DNA of 64,000 nucleotides from GH45 sp046704385 (lineage in GTDB: Bacteria; Bacteroidota; Bacteroidia; Bacteroidales; SZUA-534): the NCBI GenBank assembly GCA_046704385.1, contig JBJKSB010000038.1:6271-70270 (forward strand), read 5' to 3'. Every line of letters starts with the position of its first letter. Position 1 is the first letter of the stretch. Under the pieces are notes generated by a model, which worked only from the letters and a program-made list of their open reading frames with translations, had not been told where the DNA came from and made no database searches. Both the position numbers and the translations under genes were made by a program. Below are positions 24,162-31,888 of this stretch, in pieces.

Positions 24162-25406
24162 TTATAAATCCAGTTTAATATTATCGGCTGCTTTTCGTTT
24201 GGCTTCGTCCACAATTTTGGCGTAAACCTGTGTTGTTTTCAAGTCTTTATGTCCTAACATTTTTGAAACAGTGTAAATATCAGTACCATTAAATAATTGT
24301 AGTGTAGCGTAGGTATGCCGGAAACAATGGAAAGTAATATCTTTAGTAATTCCGGCTGCTCCAATCCATTGAAACAGGTGTTTATTTGCATAAGCTGAAT
24401 ATTTAAGCGCCTCGAATACCTTTTTATCCTGTCCCATATCCTTTGGGTTTTGTGTACCCCCTGTAAAACTGTATGCCTGTTCTGATATGGGTAATACCTC
24501 AACACCTTTAGTTTTTTGTTGGTCAAAGTTTAAAAAATAGCCTTGACCTTCAACATAAACCAATTCACGCCAAATCATTTTACTAATATCAGAAAAGCGT
24601 AAACCTGTTAATGCAGAAAACAAAGCTGCACGTTTCAACAAGGGATCATTACAAGGGGTTTTTACCAGTTTATTCAGTTCGTCAAGAGTTAAATACTCCC
24701 TTCTTGTTTCAGCTGCTTTTATGGGTTCTACTCTACTATTTAGGTCTGTTTGTAAAATACCGTCTTTGTATGCCTGTTTTAAAGTTGCTTTCACTTTATT
24801 GAAATACGAAACTGCTGAATTAACGGAAAGGGTTGTTTTATCACTACGGTTGCTTTTTGTGGTTAACAGGTATTCTTTAAAGTCCTCTAAAAAACGTTCG
24901 TTAAGGTCGGCAAACTTTAATTTACCATTGGCAAAACTTTCAAGGTAATTAAGGCACGAAACCCAGTTATCATGGTTTGAAGCTTTGCGTTTATCGGCTA
25001 ACTTTCTGAAATACTCAATAAAACATTGTTCGCCCAGTTCTTTTTTACGTATTTGCTCTTTTTCGTATTCGTTGTAAATCTCCGGCTTATTTAAATAGTT
25101 CTCTCTTTTTTGTCTTATACTTTCAGCAATCTTCAATGTTTCTATATTATGCTGTTTGTCAAATAGGGATAACGGCTTTAATTCTTTAAATAATTCTTTG
25201 AGTTTGTCTGTATCTTGACCTTTACTGTTTTTACTATTTATTTCTTTTTTCAGATCTGCCTTATCAGTAAAAATATAAAGCCCTAAGAATTCCCTACGAG
25301 TAGGTTCTCCAGTATCAGTATTAATTACCGGTGGATAAAAGTCCAGGTATAAGCTTTTACGACCTTTACTAATAGGCTTTTGTCTTAAAGTTACTTTAGT
25401 TGCCAT
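24162..25406 (-). CDS. Tyrosine recombinase (integrase) of the mnmE island
   Basis: A 414-residue Bacteroidota-type integrase. An N-terminal arm-DNA-binding domain (about 1-90, VTLRQKPISKGRKSLYLDFYP), a SAM-like core-binding domain (about 125-225) and the catalytic domain follow in order. Catalytic residues are visible: Arg in TGLRFSD (about 270), a Lys in the beta hairpin (about 300), HCFRH (His 360, Arg 363), LGHKD (His 386) and the nucleophile Tyr in TTQVY (about 395). The element inserts in the last codons of mnmE, and arm-type repeats occur inside both ends. All key residues are intact, so it is probably active. Confidence 0.95.
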   Translation of the reverse strand: MATKVTLRQKPISKGRKSLYLDFYPPVINTDTGEPTRREFLGLYIFTDKADLKKEINSKNSKGQDTDKLKELFKELKPLSLFDKQHNIETLKIAESIRQKRENYLNKPEIYNEYEKEQIRKKELGEQCFIEYFRKLADKRKASNHDNWVSCLNYLESFANGKLKFADLNERFLEDFKEYLLTTKSNRSDKTTLSVNSAVSYFNKVKATLKQAYKDGILQTDLNSRVEPIKAAETRREYLTLDELNKLVKTPCNDPLLKRAALFSALTGLRFSDISKMIWRELVYVEGQGYFLNFDQQKTKGVEVLPISEQAYSFTGGTQNPKDMGQDKKVFEALKYSAYANKHLFQWIGAAGITKDITFHCFRHTYATLQLFNGTDIYTVSKMLGHKDLKTTQVYAKIVDEAKRKAADNIKLDL

Positions 25407-25449
25407 TGCATTTAATACTTTAATGAGAAATTGAACACCTAAATATTTT

Positions 25450-25995
25450 TTATGTTAACAAACTATCAATGATTACTTTCGGCACATAGGCATATCGACC
25501 TTTTTTGTACTTTGGAATGTTATTGCGTTTAATAAAGTCATACAAAGCCTTTTCTGATATTTTATATTTCTTTTGTACTTCTTGCAAAGAGTAGCACTCT
25601 GAATTAGAATTTTGTGTTGGCTTATTATTCTCCTGCCTAGTTTGCTCGAATAACTTATCTATATCAGAACGCTTGACCCTTGTAATTCTTTGACCTAAGT
25701 TTACAGCATTTATAGCACCGGTTTCGATGTAATAATAAATAGTGCGTACAGAACAGTTTAGCAAAACAGCAACCTCTTTAACAGTTAAAAATTCCTGAAC
25801 CTTTATTTCATCAATTGTTCGCTGACTTTTTATTTGATTCAACTTTGTTGATGTATTAACATTTTTGGTTTTGTTTCTTTCCTTATAGGCTTTCCGACTA
25901 CAATCATGAGAACAGAATTTTGTTACTGTAGTTCTTGCTGTAAATTCATTACCACAATATTGACAAATTCTTTGTACCTTAATATTACTGCTCAT
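25450..25995 (-). CDS. Zinc-finger plus double-HTH regulator at the integrase end
   Basis: A 181-residue protein with three parts. A C4 zinc finger at the N-terminus has CQYCGNEF and later FCSHDC (four Cys, about residues 12-33). The first excisionase-type HTH (FLTVKEVAVLLNCSVRTIYY, about 69-118) is followed by a second, more diverged HTH (SLQEVQKKYKISEKALYDFI, about 134-180). It is the gene nearest attR, upstream of the integrase and on the same strand with a 43-bp gap. It likely acts as an excision or directionality factor, the two HTHs binding the arm repeats at 26071-26117, or as a regulator of int. Confidence 0.78.
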   Translation of the reverse strand: MSSNIKVQRICQYCGNEFTARTTVTKFCSHDCSRKAYKERNKTKNVNTSTKLNQIKSQRTIDEIKVQEFLTVKEVAVLLNCSVRTIYYYIETGAINAVNLGQRITRVKRSDIDKLFEQTRQENNKPTQNSNSECYSLQEVQKKYKISEKALYDFIKRNNIPKYKKGRYAYVPKVIIDSLLT

Positions 25996-26070
25996 TATTA
26001 TTCATTTAATCCATTTAAGACTATTTATGTGCAATTAAGCGCAAATAAAAAAGGTTTATAACCTTAATTT

Positions 26071-26117
26071 TTGTACCTCAACATTGCAAGGTACAACAAA
26101 GGTACAAATTTGTACCT
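26071..26117. promoter_or_regulatory. Integrase arm-type sites, right end
   Basis: Four copies of AGGTACAA: inverted at 26071-26078, direct at 26089-26096 and 26100-26107, inverted at 26110-26117. The last two form a perfect 18-bp palindrome. They lie between the first gene and attR, in a 235-bp non-coding stretch (25996-26230). Together with the two left-end sites they form an asymmetric set, as in tyrosine-recombinase attachment regions. Confidence 0.72.
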
Positions 26118-26230
26118 AATAAACGAATAATAACACAAAATAAATATTAACTTAGCAATACAAATAAAGCTACGTTTATGGGCTTATTAGTAATTTTCAA
26201 TATGTTTTATGATTGTTTGTTTTGTGGTGG

Positions 26231-26248
26231 TTACTTTCCGATACAAAA
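26231..26248. repeat. attR core repeat (mnmE last codons)
   Basis: Eighteen bases matching attL at 17 positions. On the minus strand they are the codons Phe-Cys-Ile-Gly-Lys-stop that end mnmE, so insertion leaves the gene complete. Confidence 0.9.
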
Positions 26249-27616
26249 ATGACTAAAAATATGTCCTAAAATCTCGTCAGTGGAGATTTCCTCACCAGTA
26301 ATACCGGCCAGGTGGTGAATTACCTCGCGGATGTCCATGGCCATAAAGTCGTTTGATATTCCGTTTTTCAACCCGGTTAAAGCCCGCTGCAGAGCTTCTA
26401 ACGCATGGGTGAGCGACTCAATATGACGAACATTTGTTACAATTACCTCATCAGTATTCAGGGCTTCAAGGTGAGTGGCTTTGCCAATAATCTCAAGTAA
26501 CTGATCGACCGCCTGGTTGTGTTTTGCCGAAAGCTGAATTTCGTCAAAAATTAAAGGGTGCTTTATTTTTTTAGTTGTGGTTTCAGACAGATCAATTTTA
26601 TTCCTTACCAATATTAATGTTTTATCTTCAGCCCCTTTTTTTGCTAACTGATTCAACACCTCTTTAATTTTCTCCTCAGAATCGGAAGCATCGAATAATG
26701 CCAGCACAATTTTAGCCTGGCTTATTTTTTTATAGGTTCTTTCAATACCTAAACTTTCGATAGTATCTGTTGTATGCCTTAACCCGGCTGTATCAATAAA
26801 CCGATACGTAACTCCCGAATAATTAAAGGTATCTTCAATGGAATCGCGTGTAGTACCGGCAATTTCGCTTACAATGGCTTTTTCTTCATTCAGAATGGCA
26901 TTAAGCAAAGTCGATTTCCCCACATTAGGCTCACCGACAATGGCAACCGGCACTCCGTTTTTTATTGCATTTCCCAGTTCAAATGAATTGATTAAGCGCT
27001 TAATTACAGACTCTATTTTCTTCAACAGCTCAATCAGTTCGTCTCTGTCTGCAAATTCCACATCCTCCTCACTAAAATCGAGTTCCAGTTCAATCAGGGC
27101 TATAAATTTTAGTAGTTCGGACCGCAATCCGGCTAATTCATGCGAAAATCCCCCACGCATCTGGTTCATGGCAATATGGTGCGAAGCCTTGCTTTCTGAA
27201 GCTATTAAATCAGCCACCGCCTCAGCTTGCGATAAATCCATTTTACCGTTCAGATAAGCACGCTGCGTAAATTCACCGGGTTGAGCCAATCGGGCACCAT
27301 GCTGAATTAGCATCTGTAAAATTTTTTGCTGAATGTAAAGTGAACCGTGACACGAAATCTCCACCATATCTTCACCGGAATATGTATTAGGGGCTTTAAA
27401 AACAGCTAACAATACTTCATCAATCAACTCCTCATCCTCCCTGATTTGACCAAAATGCATGGTCCGGGTTTCCTGCCTGGCCGACTCAAAATTGGTCCGT
27501 TTTGAATAAAATATCCTGTCGACAATCGAAAAGGCTTCCTTGCCAGTTAACCGGACAAGTGAAATAGCCCCGTTTCCGGGAGCAGTAGATATGGCACAAA
27601 TAGTGTCGTTATTCAT
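26231..27616 (-). CDS. mnmE: tRNA modification GTPase MnmE
   Basis: A 461-residue MnmE, full length; the ATG at 27616 is chosen over the upstream TTG. The N-terminal tetrahydrofolate-binding domain starts with TICAISTAPGNGAISLVRLTG. The inserted G domain has the P-loop GEPNVGKSTLLN (about 226-237), switch EIAGTTRDS, DTAG and NKID. The C-terminus keeps the essential C-I-G-K. With MnmG it adds the cmnm5 group to wobble U34 of some tRNAs. Its last 18 bases serve as the island's insertion site and are rebuilt intact. A TAATTTTG -7 element lies upstream at 27637-27644. Confidence 0.98.
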   Translation of the reverse strand: MNNDTICAISTAPGNGAISLVRLTGKEAFSIVDRIFYSKRTNFESARQETRTMHFGQIREDEELIDEVLLAVFKAPNTYSGEDMVEISCHGSLYIQQKILQMLIQHGARLAQPGEFTQRAYLNGKMDLSQAEAVADLIASESKASHHIAMNQMRGGFSHELAGLRSELLKFIALIELELDFSEEDVEFADRDELIELLKKIESVIKRLINSFELGNAIKNGVPVAIVGEPNVGKSTLLNAILNEEKAIVSEIAGTTRDSIEDTFNYSGVTYRFIDTAGLRHTTDTIESLGIERTYKKISQAKIVLALFDASDSEEKIKEVLNQLAKKGAEDKTLILVRNKIDLSETTTKKIKHPLIFDEIQLSAKHNQAVDQLLEIIGKATHLEALNTDEVIVTNVRHIESLTHALEALQRALTGLKNGISNDFMAMDIREVIHHLAGITGEEISTDEILGHIFSHFCIGK

Positions 27617-27746
27617 GATCAAACATTTTAAGCCTACAAAATTACATATTAAGATTTAATTAACGTCTGTTCAATCTAAAGCAATTTTTTGTAATTGAAT
27701 TTCAGTAATAACCAGAAACGGTTTATTCTGACTTGGGCAAAATAGT

Positions 27747-27754
27747 TATCTTTG
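27747..27754 (+). promoter_or_regulatory. Promoter -7 element for kdsA
   Basis: TATCTTTG matches the Bacteroidota -7 consensus TAnnTTTG and lies 34 bp upstream of the kdsA start. The -33 element is weak (TTTA around 27722-27725). Confidence 0.55.
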
Positions 27755-27787
27755 GTCAATCAATAAATAAAAATAAAAATCAACTTA

Positions 27788-28606
27788 ATGATAGAATCAA
27801 TCCCAAATATAAAAAATACACAATCCGGTAATTTCTTTTTACTTGCCGGGCCCTGTGTGGTGGAAAACGAAAACCTGGTTTTTGAAGTTGCGAAAAGAGT
27901 TATTGAAATAACTGATAAACTTGAAATACCGTTTATTTTTAAATCATCATACCGAAAAGCCAACCGAAGTAAAAAAGATTCATTTGCCGGAATTGGTGAC
28001 CTGAAAGCGCTTGAAATTCTTAAAAAAGTTCGTGATGATTTAAAGGTTCCCGTTGTTACGGATATTCACTCAGCTGATGAAGCTGAATTAGCTGCCCAGT
28101 ATGTCGATGTTCTTCAAATACCGGCATTTCTTTGTCGGCAAACCGATTTACTTGAAGCAGCTGCAAGAACAGGAAAAATCGTCAACATCAAGAAAGGACA
28201 GTTTCTTGCTCCGGGAGCTATGAAATTTGCTGCACAGAAAGTAATTGATATAGGTAACCCCAATGTTATGCTTACCGAACGGGGTACGACTTTTGGGTAC
28301 CAGGATTTGCTGATTGATTATCGCAGTATACCGGAAATGCAACAAACCGGCCTGCCTGTAATACTTGATATTACCCACTCGTTACAGCAACCCAACCAGA
28401 CTTCCGGAGTTACCGGTGGTCGTCCCGATTTAATTGAAACGGTTGCACGGGCTGGTATTGCTGTAGGTGTTGACGGTATATTTTTGGAAACGCATCCCGA
28501 TCCCTCAAAGGCTCTGTCGGATGGAGCAAATATGTTAAAACTGGAATATCTGGAGAAATTACTGATAAACTTAGTGGCTATTCGACAAACAATAAATAAA
28601 CTTTAA
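27788..28606 (+). CDS. kdsA: 3-deoxy-8-phosphooctulonate synthase (KDO-8-P synthase)
   Basis: A 272-residue enzyme of normal length. It condenses phosphoenolpyruvate and arabinose 5-phosphate to KDO-8-phosphate for lipopolysaccharide synthesis. Family blocks are clear: LLAGPCVVEN near the start, FKSSYRKANRSKKDSFAG, VPVVTDIHSADEA, LQIPAFLCRQTDL, NIKKGQFLAPGAM, LTERGTTFGYQDLL and GIFLETHPDPSKALSDG. All substrate-contact residues known for the family appear kept. The Cys in LLAGPCVVEN (about residue 23) sits where metal-dependent forms bind their metal, so it is probably the metal-dependent class. It is divergent from mnmE and followed by the sensor gene. Confidence 0.97.
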   Translation: MIESIPNIKNTQSGNFFLLAGPCVVENENLVFEVAKRVIEITDKLEIPFIFKSSYRKANRSKKDSFAGIGDLKALEILKKVRDDLKVPVVTDIHSADEAELAAQYVDVLQIPAFLCRQTDLLEAAARTGKIVNIKKGQFLAPGAMKFAAQKVIDIGNPNVMLTERGTTFGYQDLLIDYRSIPEMQQTGLPVILDITHSLQQPNQTSGVTGGRPDLIETVARAGIAVGVDGIFLETHPDPSKALSDGANMLKLEYLEKLLINLVAIRQTINKL

Positions 28607-28679
28607 CAAAAAGGTGTATACCAGATAAGGGTTATTTTACTATATTTAGCATGTTTATTAAATCCTATCAAAAAAATAA

Positions 28680-30728
28680 GTGAAGATCAATACAATATAC
28701 AAACAGCTTTTATTAAACATAGTTATACCGGTAATTATTGGTTTCTTAATAATTGGTATATTCAGCTACCGAAATACAAAAACCATTTTACGCGTACATA
28801 ACGAAACCGAACAAAATTTTATTTACGACGAAATCCGATCGTTCATTGAACTTCAGTTTGTGGCATTGTCAATTATTGAAGAGCCCCTGAATAAACAAAT
28901 GCAAGAATATAGTGATAAACTGGTAAACAATTATTTTGCTAATACATTTAATATTGAAAACGCTGATTTAAATGCCATTCGGAAAAAATTAGGAATGAAT
29001 GCAAATCAGGTTGACCTGTATGTCATAAATCATGATGGGATTGTTGTTAACACAACCTTTCGTGAGGACTTATATATTAATTTCTTTAGTTTTAGTGAAG
29101 CTCACAAACAGTACCTTTTGAATGTTTTTCAGAGTGGCAAATTCGACAGTCCGAAATTTTTCTTTGAACATAAGACTAAACGGTATAAAAAATATAGCTA
29201 TCAACCCACTCTTGACGGTAAATATATAATTGAAATAGGTATTTACAGTACACAAGCTGATAAGATATATGATTATATGATCAGCCATTTGGAAAAAATT
29301 CCCCAGAAAAAGCCAAATTTAGTTTCGGTTGATTTATTTTTCCTGGCATCAGGTACACCTTACCCGTTAAACCTTCGTCATGAATTTATTCCGGAACACC
29401 TGTCCACAATACCTGATTTGGTAAAAGGAAAAGTTATAACTGTACCTTATGAAAAGGATAAAAAGAATTACATCAATTATACCTATTTTTATTTACCCGA
29501 TTCGGTACCCAAAATTTTTAACGGAAATATAATTCGAATTGCGAACGACACCTCATCGCAAATGAAATTTATTCAACATGAGAAAGTTAAAATAACCCTA
29601 ATCTTAATACTCTCATTAATCCTGGTATTTGTACTCATTAATTACCGATCAAAAACCATTGTTGAACCTATTCACCACTTAATTTATAAAACCAAAATAA
29701 TTGCAAATGGTAATTACCACGAAAGAGTAACGGTTGAAGGCAATAACGAAATATCGATTCTTTCAGAGTACTTCAATAAAATGGTGAACAATATTGAAGA
29801 AAGAAATAACCAGATTGAAGAACAGTCTGAGTTCCTGTATCAATCAAACCGTAAATTGACCGAAGCCTATAAACTGCTTGATCATCAAAAGAGCCTGATA
29901 GAAAACAAACAGGACGATTTGACCGCCAGTATCAGTTACGCTCAAAGAATCCAGGAATCGCTTTTACCACGACCCGAGGAATTTAATAAATTGTTTCAGG
30001 AGTCGTTTTTATACTTCCTGCCCCGCGACATTGTAAGCGGCGATTTTTATTGGTTTTCACGGATTAAAAACAAAATTATTGTGGTGGCCTCCGACTGTAC
30101 CGGTCATGGAGTACCGGGAGCATTTATGAGTATGGTTGGTATGACTATTTTAAATCACCTGGTAAATTATGAACATATTGATGACCCGGCTCAAATTCTT
30201 TCCAGACTTGATGCAGAAATATGCGACCTGCTAATATATAATAATCCTAAAGAGCAAAGGTTTGAAGGCATGGATTCAGCCATAGTTAGTATTGACCTTG
30301 AAGAGAATATAATGAAATTTGCCAGCGCCCAGCGTCCGCTGATTCTAATTCGAAATGGTGAAGCGCTGACCTATAAGGGCAGTATTTACCCCATTGGCGA
30401 ATATTACGATAATATCCAGAAAATATTTACCAATACAAAAATTCCGCTGGAAGAAAACGACCAGATTTATTTATTTTCTGATGGATATACCTCCCAATTT
30501 GAAGAAACAGGAGTTAAAAAATTCAATTACAGACGATTCAGAAAATTATTGACAGATATTAATCAACGACCTTTAAAGGAACAGCCTGCCATTCTTCATC
30601 GCACCTTTGATGCATGGAAAGGATCCAGTGAACAAATAGATGATATTATGGTGTTGGGTTTTAAATATACTTTCAATAAAATTCGTAAAACCATTTCAGC
30701 TAAAGATGTCATTGAAAATTCCATCTAA
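28680..30728 (+). CDS. Membrane sensor with HAMP and SpoIIE/PP2C phosphatase (paralogue A)
   Basis: A 682-residue protein with a GTG start, supported by alignment of its N-terminus with the paralogue at 34972. The order is: transmembrane helix (about 8-30), extracytoplasmic sensor domain (to about 305), second helix (about 303-322), HAMP (about 325-375), coiled coil, and a C-terminal SpoIIE-type PP2C domain (about 440-670). Phosphatase motifs are intact: SGDFYWFS, ASDCTGHGVPGAFMS, FEGMDSAI, LFSDGYTSQF and QIDDIMVLGF, with the metal-binding Asp residues. Such proteins usually dephosphorylate an anti-sigma-factor antagonist. No STAS partner gene is adjacent, so the target is unknown. Confidence 0.9.
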   Translation: MKINTIYKQLLLNIVIPVIIGFLIIGIFSYRNTKTILRVHNETEQNFIYDEIRSFIELQFVALSIIEEPLNKQMQEYSDKLVNNYFANTFNIENADLNAIRKKLGMNANQVDLYVINHDGIVVNTTFREDLYINFFSFSEAHKQYLLNVFQSGKFDSPKFFFEHKTKRYKKYSYQPTLDGKYIIEIGIYSTQADKIYDYMISHLEKIPQKKPNLVSVDLFFLASGTPYPLNLRHEFIPEHLSTIPDLVKGKVITVPYEKDKKNYINYTYFYLPDSVPKIFNGNIIRIANDTSSQMKFIQHEKVKITLILILSLILVFVLINYRSKTIVEPIHHLIYKTKIIANGNYHERVTVEGNNEISILSEYFNKMVNNIEERNNQIEEQSEFLYQSNRKLTEAYKLLDHQKSLIENKQDDLTASISYAQRIQESLLPRPEEFNKLFQESFLYFLPRDIVSGDFYWFSRIKNKIIVVASDCTGHGVPGAFMSMVGMTILNHLVNYEHIDDPAQILSRLDAEICDLLIYNNPKEQRFEGMDSAIVSIDLEENIMKFASAQRPLILIRNGEALTYKGSIYPIGEYYDNIQKIFTNTKIPLEENDQIYLFSDGYTSQFEETGVKKFNYRRFRKLLTDINQRPLKEQPAILHRTFDAWKGSSEQIDDIMVLGFKYTFNKIRKTISAKDVIENSI

Positions 30729-30955
30729 TAGCATTTCAAAATTATCTTGGATCTTTAATTTATATATCTTTTTGATTTAGAATCAATTAGTTCAGTTTTA
30801 TTGGTGTATTTTTTACAATCATGCAACAATATAAAACAGTTGTAAAAAAGATATACGGATTATTTGAATAAAATAGCGCTAACTATTAAAGGTATAAAAT
30901 AATATCAGAAATCTCAGTTTAACATGGTATTGAGTATTAAAACAGTCCTGGTGTT

Positions 30956-31765
30956 TTAATCGTATTTTTCTTCCTGACCAAGTATCTCTTTTGCGTGATT
31001 ATATTCAGCTACCGGATCAATATCGAGGTATTTGGTTAAAAATCTCACACCTATATAAAAAGGAATGGTATCGAGTAAAGCCGCAACCATCTTAAACATA
31101 TAGTTTGAAACAATTAATATTACCAGGAAACCAAAAACAGTTTCACCTTCAGGAATAACAATAGCTTTAGCAAAAAAATAAGTAATCAGAACTACTGAAA
31201 TGGAGTCCACCATTTGGCTGGTTAATGTTGATCCGTTATTTCGAAGCCACAACATTTTGCCTTTGGTTAATTTTTTTAATGCATGAAACAAACTCACATC
31301 AACAAATTGAGCCGTTAGGTAAGCAATCATTGAAGCTCCGGTAGCACCAAAAGTAAGCTTTCGGATGGCAAAAAACACAAAATCGCGATCATCTGTTGCA
31401 GGAAGGCCTGTTGAAGGTAAAATATCAGGAAAAGGGGGCAGTTTACCTCCCACCCAAACAATAAATAACACCCAAAAATTCAGCATTAACCCAACCCACA
31501 CAACCATGTTTGCTCTTTTCCTGCCAAAAAATTCACTAATAAAATCGGTACATAAAAAGGTAATTGGGTACGGTAGAACTCCAATAAATAAAAAAAATGG
31601 TATTTCAAAACCTCCCCATTTAAATGACAGGTCAATTAACCGGGAAATTCCCAAAATATTCAACATGGCCAGTGAGCCTAAAAATAAGCCACTTAAAACC
31701 ACAAAAACAATCTCGCGCCTTACAACATATTTGGCATCCGGGCTCGATACATCAGGTTCAAACAT
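30956..31765 (-). CDS. Queuosine precursor transporter (YhhQ/VUT family)
   Basis: A 269-residue inner-membrane protein with about six transmembrane helices. The YhhQ/VUT signature is clear: FFLFIGVLPYPITFLCTDFISEFFGRKRAN, spread over about residues 58-87, and GATGASMIAYLTAQFVDVSLFHALKKLTKGKMLWLRNNGSTLTSQ later. It is longer than E. coli YhhQ (221 residues) because of N- and C-terminal extensions. The family salvages preQ0/preQ1 for tRNA queuosine synthesis. It is on the opposite strand between the two phosphatase sensors and interrupts that gene group. The 227-bp gap to its left contains only inverted repeats and no gene. Confidence 0.9.
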   Translation of the reverse strand: MFEPDVSSPDAKYVVRREIVFVVLSGLFLGSLAMLNILGISRLIDLSFKWGGFEIPFFLFIGVLPYPITFLCTDFISEFFGRKRANMVVWVGLMLNFWVLFIVWVGGKLPPFPDILPSTGLPATDDRDFVFFAIRKLTFGATGASMIAYLTAQFVDVSLFHALKKLTKGKMLWLRNNGSTLTSQMVDSISVVLITYFFAKAIVIPEGETVFGFLVILIVSNYMFKMVAALLDTIPFYIGVRFLTKYLDIDPVAEYNHAKEILGQEEKYD

Positions 31766-31888
31766 AATACAACATCAGGGTTCAGCACCCAAATTTAAAA
31801 AAATTAAACTATTTACCAATAATTAATTTAAATTCATGCCAAAGACTAAAAGGATTGAATTAATTTCATAAATTAGCGGACTGATGCC

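Larger units (their letters stand above)
12669..26248. mobile_element. mnmE-integrated mobile island, phage-satellite-like, carrying AbiE
   Basis: The element is bounded by direct repeats at 12669-12686 and 26231-26248 (17 of 18 bases identical). The right copy is the end of mnmE, and a tyrosine integrase lies about 0.8 kb inside the right end. Integrase arm-type repeats (AGGTACAA) occur inside both ends. Gene content, right to left: tandem-HTH zinc-finger protein, integrase, unknown 299-residue protein, excisionase-like HTH, a probable replication/nuclease block, a 723-residue phage-structure-like protein, a small-terminase-like protein, a repressor switch and an AbiE pair. No large terminase, portal, capsid or relaxase is present. 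The length (about 13.6 kb) and order resemble phage-inducible chromosomal islands. The boundaries are well supported; the satellite label is inference. Confidence 0.85.

Noticed and set aside
12669..26248. Island as a complete prophage or as a conjugative element
   Set aside because: No large terminase, portal, capsid, tail-tape, relaxase or coupling-protein genes are visible.
30809..30849. 10-bp inverted repeat TTTTTTACAA/TTGTAAAAAA in the gap after paralogue A
   Set aside because: Long spacer and no GC-rich stem or following T-run at the right place, so not called a terminator.
30936..30960. 9-bp inverted repeat ATTAAAACA/TGTTTTAAT overlapping the end of the yhhQ-type gene
   Set aside because: AT-rich stem without a T-run in the direction of transcription.
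31766..31888. Possible preQ1 riboswitch before the queuosine precursor transporter
   Set aside because: Only a 4-bp GGGT/ACCC hairpin is visible; the conserved preQ1-I or preQ1-II sequence pattern is missing.
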